Shown here: one piece after another, positions 24,201-31,960 of the stretch
Position numbering within the stretch: the first letter of the stretch is position 1
Layout of the letters: each line of letters opens with the position of its first letter
From: DATDAH01 sp963792205
GTDB lineage: Bacteria; Actinomycetota; Acidimicrobiia; Acidimicrobiales; DATDAH01
Length of the DNA: 64,000 nt
Assembly (NCBI GenBank): GCA_963792205.1
Contig: CAWBVI010000002.1
Location: 930,001 to 994,000, forward strand
Direction: 5' to 3'
Made by a program: the position numbers and the translations under genes
The notes under the pieces: generated by a model
The model's input: only the letters and a program-made list of their open reading frames with translations
Told to the model about the DNA's origin: nothing
Database searches by the model: none

Positions 24201-24342
24201 GGGCTACTTCGGGCCCACCCACTGCGGCTTCTGCGACTACCAGCGGGTGTGCCCCACCAGCCGCGTCGACCTCTGGGAGGGCGTGCGCGACGCCCCGGCG
24301 CTCGCCGACTACGTCGAACTCGCCGAAGGCGACCTGCCGTGA
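21232..24342 (+). CDS. addB: AddB-like helicase-nuclease subunit with PD-(D/E)XK nuclease and Fe-S cluster
   Basis: 1036-residue protein of the AddB/RexB type, partner of AddA in double-strand break resection. The C-terminal RecB-type nuclease shows LLVIDYKTGKGT near residue 890 (Asp and Lys of the active site). The Fe-S staple is complete: C732 (FALCPFQYLL), C998, C1001 and C1007, the last three spaced x2 and x5 as in Bacillus AddB. The N-terminus (MARLVVTPFGRPA) has no Walker A motif, unlike Bacillus AddB, so the helicase half looks inactive (RecC-like). TAACGT sits 7 bases before ATG. The stop overlaps the GTG of the addA-like gene (GTGA). The gene symbol is by family. Confidence 0.82.
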   Translation: MARLVVTPFGRPAVEALAAVVADAQGDDPLAPVTVVVPSAPAGVAVRRALGRRSGTGLANVRTLALPQLADLLASSASADGDHGPLTRTRAAAAIRAGFADALPPLSRVPPSAAVEEAVWQTFARLRETSDAELRTLERGSERARAVVDRYRDHRERVAGLIDRHDVLVQAAAAVRAGEPAVHGLGPVLVHLPRRLGRSDLALIEALDARVPLTVVLGVTGDVDGDRPLQRLLTQLATVVEPPAAGLPPVPPPAPARVVLAPDPDEEAREAVRAVLAHLEAGAVDLDRIAVVSRVESPYRLLLHEHLRAAGLEHHVDLPWSVAQSLPGRVLLGLLDLPDHGFRRVDVARWLRSGPLRWRDRPVPASRWDRVARRAGVVQGLDQWRDRLDRRREELAERAASYPDEAENWERRQAEVDEVQAFVGELGEQLPDGRRQRWAAWATWAREALDGLLLVDGLPVGWPEDDEADLRAVHAALAAVGELDDVEGPPDAARLRRVLADELGRQRRRVGRLGRGVQVGDLEAVYGLDLDLVVIVGMAEGWHPPRRRDDPLLPEQELAEAGLAEALGRPDRSDDRRDHLVARAAGADVVLTAPRSDPRGQRELQPARWLIEELAERAGRRIDVADVATLDAPWLRRSPSFEDATRTATTAIDPGERDLTALLRSTPVGSPALAHHPAVLADARLARGLDAVTARRDRRYGEWTGQVGPRDELRFHDEASPSATRLERFALCPFQYLLDSVLRVHAHEDPVDVEGITPRDRGSLVHQVLETFVAEQLGRAPDAPWTEADHQRLEAILDEVGEQYRARGMTGRDLGWELESAAIRRWLGAALDRDDDERASRAVAPAAVELLFGDDEGTHPPAEVGLPDGRRLRFRGMVDRIDRAADGSLLVIDYKTGKGTSYRPVDEDRLDRGRRLQLPIYADAARRAFPGEGGEVPAVDAYYWFVEESGRKAWRGGAVDDEVQDRFESVVGTVVDGIEAGEFPANPGEEGYFGPTHCGFCDYQRVCPTSRVDLWEGVRDAPALADYVELAEGDLP

Positions 24343-27300
24343 GCCTCCTGGCCGAGCCGACGGATCAGGCGGCGCGCGAGCGGATCCGCACCGACCACGA
24401 CCACACCCTCTTCGTGGAGGCCGGCGCGGGCACGGGCAAGACGACCGCCCTCGTGCGCCGGGTGGCCGAGCTGGTGGTGACCGGACGGGTGACCAACGCC
24501 CGCCAGCTGGCCGCCATCACCTTCACCGAGGCCGCGGCGGCGGAGCTGCGCGACCGCGTCCGCGAGCAACTGGAGGCCGAGGTCGGCCGCCTGGACCTCG
24601 ACGACGAGCAGCGGGCCCGGGTGGCGTCGGTGCTCGACGACGTCGACGAGATCACCCTCACGACCCTGCACGGCTTCGCCAGCCGGCTGCTGGGGGAGTT
24701 CCCGCTCGAGGCCGGTCTCCCGCCGGGCTTCGAGGTGGAGGACGAGATCGAGGCGTCGGTGCGCTTCGATCGGCGCTGGCGCGACCTGCTCGACGACCTG
24801 CACCTCGATCCCGAGCTGCGGCCCGTGCTGGCCCGGGCCCTCGCCCTGCGCCTGCCGCTCAGCCGCCTGGCGGAGGTGGCCGACGTGTTCGACGACAACT
24901 GGGACCGCCTCGGTCCCGGCGGGGTCGACCGCTCGCTCTCGCCCGTCGACGTCGCCGGTGTCGTCGACCCGCTGCAGGCGGCGGTGGCGCTGGCCGGGTC
25001 CTGCATCGACCCCGAGGACCGCCTCCTCACCCACCTCGACGACGTCGCCGCGCCCATGGCCCGTGAGCTGGCCGCTCTGGCCGCGCTCGGCGACGCCGAC
25101 ACCCTGCTGACCGCCCTCGTCCGGTCCGAGCGGCTGAGCTGCGCCAACGGCCGGCAGGACGCGTGGCGGGGCGCCAAGCCGGAGGTGGTGGCCGCCTTGG
25201 CCGCGGCCGAGGAGGAGCGCACCCGGCTCGTCCACGACCACCGCAGCGAGGTGCTGACCGTGCTCGCCGACCGGCTCCGCAGGTTCGCCCTCGACGGGGC
25301 TGAGGACCGTCGGCGTCTCGGCCAGGTCTCGTACCACGACCTCCTGGTGCACGCCCGCGACCTGCTCCGCCGCGACGCCGCGGTGCGCACGGCGCTCGCC
25401 CAGCGCTTCACCTACCTGCTGATCGACGAGTTCCAGGACACCGACCCCCTCCAGATCGAGATCGCCGCGCTGCTGGCCGCGGCCGAACCGTCCCAGGAGC
25501 CGGGCGCGTGGAGCGAGATCTCGGTCGTGCCGGGGAAGCTGTTCTTCGTCGGCGATCCGAAGCAGTCGATCTACCGCTTCCGCCGAGCCGACATCGCCCT
25601 GTACGCCCGGGCCCAGGCCGCCTTCACCGCCGATCCCGTCCGGCTGACGGCCAACTTCCGCTCGGTTCCCGACGTCCTGACCTGGGTGAACCGGGTCTTC
25701 GGCGAGCTCATCGTGGACGACGGCGAGGCCCAACCGCCCTATGTCGACCTGGCGCCCCACCGGATGGCACCGGGGAGCCGGCCCGCGGTCTTCGTGGTGG
25801 GCGGGCCCGTGGAGGGTCAGTCGATCGGTGACATCCGGGAGGCCGAGGCCCGCGAGCTGGCCGAGCTGGTGCACCGGATGCGGTCCGAGGGCTGGGAGGT
25901 CGGCCGGGACGAGCGCCGTCCGCTGCGCTTCGACGACGTCGCCCTCCTCGTGCCCACCCGGACGCCGTTGGGCCAGATCGAGCGGGCGCTCGAGTCCGAG
26001 GGCGTGCCGTACCGGATCGAGAGCCGGTCGCTCGTCTTCCAGACCGACGAGGTGCGCGAGCTCCTGGCCATCCTGGCCGCGGTCGACGATCCGGCCGACG
26101 AGGTGGCGGTCGTCGCCGCCCTCCGATCGCCGGGCCTCGCCTGTTCCGACGCCGAGCTGGCCGACTGGCGCCTGACCGGCGGCACCTGGCGGCTCGACGG
26201 GCCGGTGCCCGAGGGGCGGGAGGGCCATCCGGTGGCCCTTGCGCTGGCGGACCTGGCGGTGCTCCACGCCCGTCGCGACTGGCTCCCGGTCGACGAGCTG
26301 GTGGCTCGGGTCATCCGGGAGCGCCGACTGGTCGAGCTGACGCTGGCCCGGCGCCGCCCCCGCGACCACTGGCGCCGGTACCGGTTCCTGAACGACGCGG
26401 CTCGGGCGTTCGTGGAGGCCGGCGGCACCTCGCTGGCCGAGTTCGTCGCCTGGGTGACGGCGCAGGCCGAAGGCGGGGCCGACCGCATCGAGACCGTGAC
26501 CCGGGAGGGTGACGACGACGCCGTGCGGATCATGACCGTCCACGGTTCCAAGGGGCTCGAGTTCCCGGTCGTGGTGCTGGCCGGCCTCAACGCCGATCGC
26601 GACGTGCGGGCACCGCTGGTCACCTGGGGCGAGTCGCGGGCGGAGATCCGCTTCGGCAGCCAGCAGAACGGGTACTTCGAGACGTCGGGCTACGCCGCGG
26701 TGCGCCAGTCCAACGCCCGCTTCGACGAGGCCGAGCAGCGTCGCCTGCTCTACGTCGCCGCGACTCGGGCGCAGGACCACCTCGTGGTGAGCCTCCATCA
26801 CAAGCCGTCGAACCAGCCCAGCCATGCCCAGGTCCTGCACGCCATCTGTGTCGAGTGCGCCGGCCTGCACACGCGACCCGAACCGGCGCAGCTGGCCCTG
26901 GTGGTCGACCCCCCGGCGCCCGGCGAGCCGGTCGAGCCCGCCGACGCCGCAGTTCGTTGGGCCGAGGCCCGGACCGACCTGCTCCACCGGGCCGACGCCG
27001 CGGGCGTGACCTCGCCGAGCCGGCTGGCCCACGTCGACGTCACACCCATCGCGGAAGACGACCGCCGGGTGCCGGGTCGGGGCGAGGGCGGAACGGCCCG
27101 GGGCCGCGCTGTGCACGCCGTGCTCCAGGCCGTGTCGCTGCCGGGGGCGGGCGACCTCGACGACCTGGCCCGCCGCGAGGCGGCCCTGGAGGGGCTGGCC
27201 GACCGGTCCGACGAGGTGGCCGCGGTCGCCCGTGCGGCGCTGGCCGCGCCGGTGGTGCGACGCGCTCTCGCCGCCCCGCGGTTCTGGCGCGAGCTGGCGG

Positions 27301-27605
27301 TGGTCGCTCCGGTGGAGGGGCGGTTGGTCGAGGGCTTCGTCGACCTCGCCTTCGAGGCCGACGACGGCAACCTCGTGGTCGTCGACTACAAGACCGATGC
27401 GGCCCGGTCGCCCGCCGAGCTCGAGGCCGCGGCGGCGGGGTACCGACTGCAGGTCGCGGGGTACGCCCTCGCGTTGGCTCGGGCCACCGGACGAGAGGTG
27501 GCAGAGGGCTGGCTGGTGTTCGCCAGCCCTGAGCACGCCACCGAGAAGCGCATCGACGACCTCCCGGTCGCCGTGGCCGAGGTGGAGGCGCTACTGCGCG
27601 GCTAG
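24339..27605 (+). CDS. addA: AddA/RecB-like UvrD-family helicase with C-terminal nuclease
   Basis: 1088-residue SF1A helicase-nuclease. Walker A AGAGTGKTT lies near residue 30, helicase motif II is LIDEFQDTDPLQ near residue 362, then GDPKQSIYRFRRADI (motif III/QxxxxR), VHGSKGLEFPVV (motif V) and LLYVAATRAQDHL (motif VI). The C-terminal nuclease carries LVVVDYKTD. With the AddB-like protein it should form a break-resecting, Chi-type recombination machine feeding RecA; Chi recognition cannot be judged from sequence. Translationally coupled to addB by a four-base overlap. Its 3-prime end overlaps the convergent rpe gene by 15 bp. Confidence 0.9.
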   Translation: MSLLAEPTDQAARERIRTDHDHTLFVEAGAGTGKTTALVRRVAELVVTGRVTNARQLAAITFTEAAAAELRDRVREQLEAEVGRLDLDDEQRARVASVLDDVDEITLTTLHGFASRLLGEFPLEAGLPPGFEVEDEIEASVRFDRRWRDLLDDLHLDPELRPVLARALALRLPLSRLAEVADVFDDNWDRLGPGGVDRSLSPVDVAGVVDPLQAAVALAGSCIDPEDRLLTHLDDVAAPMARELAALAALGDADTLLTALVRSERLSCANGRQDAWRGAKPEVVAALAAAEEERTRLVHDHRSEVLTVLADRLRRFALDGAEDRRRLGQVSYHDLLVHARDLLRRDAAVRTALAQRFTYLLIDEFQDTDPLQIEIAALLAAAEPSQEPGAWSEISVVPGKLFFVGDPKQSIYRFRRADIALYARAQAAFTADPVRLTANFRSVPDVLTWVNRVFGELIVDDGEAQPPYVDLAPHRMAPGSRPAVFVVGGPVEGQSIGDIREAEARELAELVHRMRSEGWEVGRDERRPLRFDDVALLVPTRTPLGQIERALESEGVPYRIESRSLVFQTDEVRELLAILAAVDDPADEVAVVAALRSPGLACSDAELADWRLTGGTWRLDGPVPEGREGHPVALALADLAVLHARRDWLPVDELVARVIRERRLVELTLARRRPRDHWRRYRFLNDAARAFVEAGGTSLAEFVAWVTAQAEGGADRIETVTREGDDDAVRIMTVHGSKGLEFPVVVLAGLNADRDVRAPLVTWGESRAEIRFGSQQNGYFETSGYAAVRQSNARFDEAEQRRLLYVAATRAQDHLVVSLHHKPSNQPSHAQVLHAICVECAGLHTRPEPAQLALVVDPPAPGEPVEPADAAVRWAEARTDLLHRADAAGVTSPSRLAHVDVTPIAEDDRRVPGRGEGGTARGRAVHAVLQAVSLPGAGDLDDLARREAALEGLADRSDEVAAVARAALAAPVVRRALAAPRFWRELAVVAPVEGRLVEGFVDLAFEADDGNLVVVDYKTDAARSPAELEAAAAGYRLQVAGYALALARATGREVAEGWLVFASPEHATEKRIDDLPVAVAEVEALLRG

Positions 27606-28265
27606 GGCTCGGGCCCGGAGGTCGCTCACCGCGTGCTCGAGGCCGTGGGCATCGGCGAAGAGCGAGCTGCCCGCCACCAGCACGTTGGCCCCCGCGGCCG
27701 CCGCGCCGGCGATGGTGAGGGGGCCGATGCCGCCGTCCACCTCGATGTCGACCTCGTGGCCGCTCTCCTCGATGAGGGCGCCGAGGGCGGTGATCTTCGG
27801 TTCCATGGTGGCCAGGTACGCCTGCCCGCCGAAGCCCGGGTTCACGGTCATCACCAGGACCATCTCGACCAGGTCCAGCACGTGGGCCACGGTGTCGATC
27901 GGCGTCGCCGGGTTGAGGGCCACGGCGGCTTGGGCGCCGAGGTCGGCCACCGCCCCGAGGGTGCGGTGCAGGTGGGTGGTCGACTCGACGTGGACGATGA
28001 GCATCTCGCAGCCGGCCTCGACGTAACGGTCGAGCATCAGCTCCGGCGTGTTCACCATCAGGTGGGCTTCGAAGGGCACGTTCACGAGGTCCCGCACCGA
28101 GGCGATGACGTCGGGCCCGAAGGTGAGGTTGGGCACGAACTGGCCGTCCATGACGTCCCACTGGATCCGGTCGACCCCCGCCTTCTCCAAGGCGAGGCAC
28201 TCCTCGCCGAGGCGCGAGAAGTCCGCCGGGAGAACGGAGGGAACGATCGAGATCGGCCTGGCCAC
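27591..28265 (-). CDS. rpe: Ribulose-phosphate 3-epimerase
   Basis: 224-residue TIM-barrel epimerase of the pentose phosphate pathway, interconverting ribulose 5-phosphate and xylulose 5-phosphate. Landmarks: IVPSVLPADFSRLGEE, the metal ligands in QWDVMDGQFVPNLTFGP, HLMV, MTVNPGFGGQ, and EVDGGIGPLTI with the catalytic Asp and GAS/AGSS phosphate loop. Length and motifs are normal. GTG start, with TAGCCT 6 bases upstream and no Shine-Dalgarno. Single-gene unit convergent with addA and just downstream of tRNA-Lys. Confidence 0.94.
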   Translation of the reverse strand: MARPISIVPSVLPADFSRLGEECLALEKAGVDRIQWDVMDGQFVPNLTFGPDVIASVRDLVNVPFEAHLMVNTPELMLDRYVEAGCEMLIVHVESTTHLHRTLGAVADLGAQAAVALNPATPIDTVAHVLDLVEMVLVMTVNPGFGGQAYLATMEPKITALGALIEESGHEVDIEVDGGIGPLTIAGAAAAGANVLVAGSSLFADAHGLEHAVSDLRARALAAQ

Positions 28266-28271
28266 CCCTTG

Positions 28272-28277
28272 AGGCTA
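28272..28277 (-). promoter_or_regulatory. Minus-10-like TAGCCT of rpe, leaderless layout
   Basis: TAGCCT on the minus strand lies 6 bases before GTG 28265 and 8 bases beyond the tRNA-Lys 3-prime end, so rpe can be transcribed independently of the tRNA. Confidence 0.45.
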
Positions 28278-28284
28278 GGCGTTG

Positions 28285-28356
28285 TGGGCCCCCTGGGATT
28301 CGAACCCAGAACCTGCGGCTTAAGAGGCCGTTGCTCTGCCGTTGAGCTAGAGGCCC
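28285..28356 (-). tRNA. tRNA-Lys (anticodon CTT)
   Basis: 72-nt cloverleaf. Acceptor GGGCCTC pairs with GGGGCCC, anticodon loop CTCTTAA gives CTT (28324-28322), and the T arm CTGGG-TTCGAAT-CCCAG is standard. The first anticodon-stem pair (27-43) is A-C, a mismatch. Discriminator A; CCA is not encoded. Confidence 0.93.
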
Positions 28357-28417
28357 GGCGCCCGGGAGGCTAGCGGTCGGACTGACGCCGCCCGCCACCC
28401 TCCCGGTGTCGGTATGG

Positions 28418-28493
28418 GGTGACCGAGGGGACTTGAACCCCCGACCTCCAGGGCCACAACCTGGCGCTCTAACCGGGCTGAGCTACGGCCACC
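28418..28493 (-). tRNA. tRNA-His (anticodon GTG)
   Basis: Cloverleaf with acceptor GTGGCCG/CGGTCAC, the extra G-1 at 28493 facing discriminator C73 at 28418 (the histidine identity element), anticodon stem CCAGG/CCTGG and loop TTGTGGC giving GTG. CCA is encoded next (28417-28415), unlike the neighbouring tRNA-Lys. Confidence 0.94.
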
Positions 28494-28559
28494 AAGGGTC
28501 GCCCAGCATAGGGGCGCCCTCCGGGATCACCCCAGGGATAGCGTCCTGCTCGACATCCT

Positions 28560-28634
28560 GCCCCTGTAGCTCAGTCCGGACAGAGCGAGGAGTTTCTACC
28601 TCCGAGGCCGCGGGTTCGAATCCTGCCAGGGGCT
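28560..28634 (+). tRNA. tRNA-Arg (anticodon TCT)
   Basis: 75-nt cloverleaf. Acceptor GCCCCTG pairs perfectly with CAGGGGC, loop TTTCTAC gives anticodon TCT (AGA codons), T arm GCGGG-TTCGAAT-CCTGC. The base pair 27-43 is A-G, a mismatch, and the discriminator is T rather than the usual A or G for arginine. CCA is not encoded. It is divergent from tRNA-His and 24 bases upstream of the YibE/F gene. Confidence 0.9.
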
Positions 28635-28658
28635 CGCTGCGTCGGCCATCATGGAGAT

Positions 28659-29960
28659 GTGACTGGCTCTCATTCTCATGATGTGCCGGACGCCTCGCCG
28701 GCGCGCCTGCGGAGGATCATCGCCCTCGTGTCGGGCACGGTCGCCGCCTTGGCGGTCGCCCTGCTCGTCGTGCTGTGGCCCGGTGAGCCGGAGGAGCGCC
28801 CCGACTACCAGCCCTTTGCCACCGAGCTCTTCGATGCCCGCGTCGTCGGGGCCACGGTCGCGCCCTGCCAGGGGGTGCCAGCCGAAGACCAGCCCGAGGT
28901 CGAGGTCCGCTGCCAGGTGCTCGAGCTCGAGCTGGACGAGGGCCCCGACGCCGGCGAGACGACGACGCTCAACTACGTGGAGACCCCTGGAGCCGCCGAC
29001 CTGTCGGAGGGCGACGCCATCGTCGTCGGCCTCTCGCCGCAGGCTCCGCCGGAGTTCCGCTACTACTTCGCCGACTTCCAGCGCGAGTCGCCGCTGCTCG
29101 TGCTCCTCATCATCTTCGTCGCCTCCGTCCTGCTGCTCGGGCGCCTGAGTGGGCTCCGGGCGCTGATCGGTGCGGGGGTCAGCCTGATGGTGATCGTCTC
29201 CTTCCTCATCCCGGCCCTGGTCGAGGGCACCAGCCCGATTGCGGTGGCCTTGGCGGCCGCCAGCGTGATCGCCGTCCTGGCCCTCTACGTGACCCACGGG
29301 ATCAACCACCGGACGAATGTGGCCTTTCTGGGCACGATGGCGAGCCTCGGGCTCACCGCGCTGCTCGCGTCCGCCTTCGTCGCCGGCACCAACCTCACGG
29401 GTTTGGTCAACGAGGAGGTCTCCTACCTGCAGCTCGGCGGCACGCCCATCGACGTCACGGGCCTCCTCTTGGCGGGAATCGTCATCGGCGCGCTGGGGGT
29501 CCTCGACGACGTCACGGTCACCCAGGTCTCCGCGGTGTGGGAGCTCCACGCCACCGACCCCACGGCGTCGGCACGCCAGATCTACCGGTCGGCCATCACG
29601 ATCGGCCGGGATCACATCTCCTCGACGGTGAACACGTTGGTGCTGGCTTACGTCGGAGCGTCGCTCCCGCTGCTCCTCCTGTTCGAGCAGGGAAACCAGC
29701 CGCTCACGAGGGTGCTCACGGGGGAGGCCATCGCCACCGAGATCGTGCGGGCGCTGGTCGGCTCGATCGGCCTGGTCGCCTCGGTGCCCGTCACCACGGC
29801 GCTCGCCGTTGCGGTCGTCGGCGCCCGGCGGGGAGGGGAGGGCGACGAAGATCCGGCGCCCGAGCCCGAGCCTGCGCCCGCGCCCGAGCCGAAGGCGCCG
29901 CCGCCTGCGCCCGAGCCGGCGAACTGGGGGGACTTCGCCCCGGAGGCCCGGGACTTCTAG
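28659..29960 (+). CDS. YibE/F family membrane protein
   Basis: 433-residue membrane protein matching the YibE/F family: a single N-terminal helix (about residues 20-42), an extracytoplasmic domain of about 100 residues with two cysteines (APCQGV, VRCQVL), then seven or so helices from about residue 150, including LIGAGVSLMVIVSFLIPAL and the conserved LAGIVIGALGVLDDVTVTQVSAV and DHISSTVNTLVLAYVGASLP. A cytoplasmic tail of Pro/Glu/Ala follows. Family function is unknown; transport is likely. GTG start with CATCAT 6 bases upstream. It ends one base before the convergent TIGR03943 gene; both belong to families often linked with metal-responsive permeases. Confidence 0.88.
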   Translation: MTGSHSHDVPDASPARLRRIIALVSGTVAALAVALLVVLWPGEPEERPDYQPFATELFDARVVGATVAPCQGVPAEDQPEVEVRCQVLELELDEGPDAGETTTLNYVETPGAADLSEGDAIVVGLSPQAPPEFRYYFADFQRESPLLVLLIIFVASVLLLGRLSGLRALIGAGVSLMVIVSFLIPALVEGTSPIAVALAAASVIAVLALYVTHGINHRTNVAFLGTMASLGLTALLASAFVAGTNLTGLVNEEVSYLQLGGTPIDVTGLLLAGIVIGALGVLDDVTVTQVSAVWELHATDPTASARQIYRSAITIGRDHISSTVNTLVLAYVGASLPLLLLFEQGNQPLTRVLTGEAIATEIVRALVGSIGLVASVPVTTALAVAVVGARRGGEGDEDPAPEPEPAPAPEPKAPPPAPEPANWGDFAPEARDF

Positions 29961-29961
29961 G

Positions 29962-30714
29962 TCACGGGGGGTACTCGTAGACCTCATCCGGGCGCTCGGC
30001 CTCGTGGACCTCGGTGGTGACCAGGGTCGGGGGCGCCGGTCGGTCCTCGGAGCTGGGGCCACGGTGGAGGTCAAGGGTGCCGGAGACCTCGACCCAGGAG
30101 TCCTCGGGTGGGACGTCGTGATCATCGAGATCGACCCGGACTTGCATGGCGATGGCATCGGCTGCGCAACAACCGATCGTGAAGCGGGTGAGGAAGAAGT
30201 GGTGGGGATCCGACACCTGCTCGTCCTCGGTCACGAACCCGGTGAGCCGTACCCGGGTGCGAGCGAGCAGTCGGCGCTCGGTCGGGTCGCCGGCCGCCCG
30301 GAGGAAGTCCATCATGCGCAGCGGGGGCGCCTGGCCGCCGAACGAACCAGCGGTCAGGTACTGAGCGAGATCGAACTCGCCCGCGGGCAGCGTGCGGTCG
30401 GCGGTCTGCCGCCCGGCGGCGTACGACCCCAGAGGGTTCGTGCCGACGCCGATGGAGATGGCCAGCGGGAGCGCCAACAGCCAGCCGACGCGACCAACCC
30501 GGTGGGGTGGAGGATCTTCGGGCCCGTCGTCGGACCGGGCGAACACCGCCATCCCGACGTAGACGAGGCCGATCACGATGAGCAGGCTTCCGGCCGCGAC
30601 GAGCCAGAGCCGCGTGACCGGACGCACGTAGAGCAGTGCGGTGTCGGTGGCACCCATCCAGAGGGCGAACCCACCCGTGAGCGCCATCAGGGCACCGGCG
30701 TCGATTCGCTTCAC
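29962..30714 (-). CDS. TIGR03943 family protein (YcgQ/UPF0703-like permease partner)
   Basis: 250-residue protein with two N-terminal membrane helices (about residues 8-24 and 36-56), a third near residue 82, and an extracytoplasmic C-terminal domain. RVRLTGFVTED, FFLTRFTIGCCAADAIAMQVRV with the conserved double cysteine, and DSWVEVSGTL mark the TIGR03943/UPF0703 family (Bacillus YcgQ). Its usual partner, the DUF318/UPF0718 permease (YcgR), lies directly upstream with a four-base overlap, as here. The pair is thought to handle a metal ion or another small solute; the substrate is not established. The start is the GTG inside the permease 3-prime end. Confidence 0.86.
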   Translation of the reverse strand: MKRIDAGALMALTGGFALWMGATDTALLYVRPVTRLWLVAAGSLLIVIGLVYVGMAVFARSDDGPEDPPPHRVGRVGWLLALPLAISIGVGTNPLGSYAAGRQTADRTLPAGEFDLAQYLTAGSFGGQAPPLRMMDFLRAAGDPTERRLLARTRVRLTGFVTEDEQVSDPHHFFLTRFTIGCCAADAIAMQVRVDLDDHDVPPEDSWVEVSGTLDLHRGPSSEDRPAPPTLVTTEVHEAERPDEVYEYPP

Positions 30715-31730
30715 AGCAGCACGCCGCCGACCAGGGTCGCCGTGATCACGGCCACGACGAAGGTGAGGGGGGCGAAGCGGAGGGCGAACCGCCGACCGAA
30801 CGTGCCGACCTGCAGCGCGACCAACTTGAGGTCGACCATCGGGCCCACGACGAGGAAGACCAAGCGGGACGTCATCGAGAACTGGGTCAGGCCGGCGGCG
30901 ACGAAGGCATCCGCCTCCGAGCAGACCGAGAGGAGCACGGCCAGCGCCGCCATCGTGAGGACGGCGAGCGCGCCGGAGCCACCGAGGCGCTCGAACACGG
31001 ACGGCGGCACCAGGGTCTGCAGGGTGGCCACCATCGCGGCCCCGGCCACGAGGTACCCACCGGCCTGCAAGAAGTCGGAGGTGGCCGTCCCGACGAAGTC
31101 TTCGACCGCAGAGCCGTGGTCGTGGTCGTCCTGCCTCGGCGAGAGCCAAGACTCTCGGGCGAACACCGACCAGAGTCCGCCGATCACGACCGCGGCCAGG
31201 AGCGAGGCGACGAAGCGGGCCAGGACCACTTCCGGCTGTCCGGGGAAGGCGACCGATGTCGAGATCAGGACGACCGGGTTGATGGCCGGCGAGGCGAGGA
31301 GGAACGTGAGGGCGGCGCCCACCGGAACGCCTCGGCTGACCAGACGTCCGGCGACGGGCACGGAGCTGCACTCGCAGCCGGGCAGCAACGCCCCCGCGGC
31401 GCCGGCTGCGGGCACGGCCAGTGCCGTTCGACGAGGGACGGCCCGGGTGATCCAGCTGGTGGGGACCAGCGCCGAGATCGTGGCGCTCACGACCACCCCG
31501 AGCACGAGGAACGGAAGGGCCTGCAGGGTGACCGACACGAAGATCGTCGACCAGTTGCGCAGCACCTGGTCCTCGAACAGGTAGCGGAACGACTGCCGCG
31601 AGACGAGGATCGCCACGAGGTAGGCCCAGACGACGCCCGCCAGGCCGAGTCGCCGGCTCGCGCCCGGCTCCCGTTGATCGCCGACGACCGCGGCGTCGGC
31701 TGCGCCGACGACGTCTCCCGGCTGGGTCAC
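30711..31730 (-). CDS. DUF318/UPF0718 family permease (YcgR-like)
   Basis: 339-residue integral membrane protein with about 8-9 helices. The family signature LLPGCECSSVPVAGRLVSRGVPVGAALTFLLASPAINPVVL is complete, with the CEC pair in the membrane, and a second repeat shows LLSVCSEADAFVAAGL and GPMVDLKLVAL. A histidine/aspartate-rich cytoplasmic loop (RQDDHDHG) may bind metal. GTG start with TACCGT 6 bases upstream. First gene of the two-gene operon with the TIGR03943 gene. The family call is firm; the transported solute is unknown. Confidence 0.9.
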   Translation of the reverse strand: MTQPGDVVGAADAAVVGDQREPGASRRLGLAGVVWAYLVAILVSRQSFRYLFEDQVLRNWSTIFVSVTLQALPFLVLGVVVSATISALVPTSWITRAVPRRTALAVPAAGAAGALLPGCECSSVPVAGRLVSRGVPVGAALTFLLASPAINPVVLISTSVAFPGQPEVVLARFVASLLAAVVIGGLWSVFARESWLSPRQDDHDHGSAVEDFVGTATSDFLQAGGYLVAGAAMVATLQTLVPPSVFERLGGSGALAVLTMAALAVLLSVCSEADAFVAAGLTQFSMTSRLVFLVVGPMVDLKLVALQVGTFGRRFALRFAPLTFVVAVITATLVGGVLL

Positions 31731-31736
31731 CGGCCC

Positions 31737-31742
31737 ACGGTA
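31737..31742 (-). promoter_or_regulatory. Minus-10-like TACCGT of the permease operon
   Basis: TACCGT lies 6 bases before GTG 31730 on the minus strand, with no Shine-Dalgarno. It is identical in sequence and spacing to the site before the methyltransferase gene at 680. Confidence 0.5.
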
Positions 31743-31765
31743 CCCAGGGCGTCGCCGTCGATCGG

Positions 31766-31836
31766 AGCGGGTGAGGGGAATCGAACCCCCGTCACCAGGA
31801 TGGAAGCCTGGAGCTCTGCCATTGAGCTACACCCGC
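31766..31836 (-). tRNA. tRNA-Gly (anticodon TCC)
   Basis: 71-nt cloverleaf: acceptor GCGGGTG/CACCCGC, loop CTTCCAT giving TCC (31804-31802), T arm GGGGG-TTCGATT-CCCCT. The discriminator is T, normal for glycine. The following bases read CCG, so CCA is not encoded. One base separates it from the encoded CCA of the upstream tRNA-Pro, so both come from one transcript. Confidence 0.95.
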
Positions 31837-31840
31837 GTGG

Positions 31841-31914
31841 TCGGGGAGGGGAGATTTGAACTCCCGACCTCCTGCTCCCAAAGCAGGCGCGCTGCCTAGC
31901 TGCGCCACTCCCCG
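31841..31914 (-). tRNA. tRNA-Pro (anticodon TGG)
   Basis: 74-nt cloverleaf: acceptor CGGGGAG/CTCCCCG, anticodon stem CCTGC/GCAGG, loop TTTGGGA giving TGG (31880-31878), T arm GGGAG-TTCAAAT-CTCCC, discriminator A. CCA is encoded at 31840-31838, just before tRNA-Gly. Confidence 0.95.
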
Positions 31915-31960
31915 ACAGTTCGCCACAGGCTAGGCCCCACGGTCGTCGCTCCGGCCGGAG

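Noticed and set aside
24309..27536. Long open frame on the minus strand through the addA-like gene
   Set aside because: Antisense shadow with His/Val/Gly/Arg low complexity. The plus strand carries all helicase motifs.
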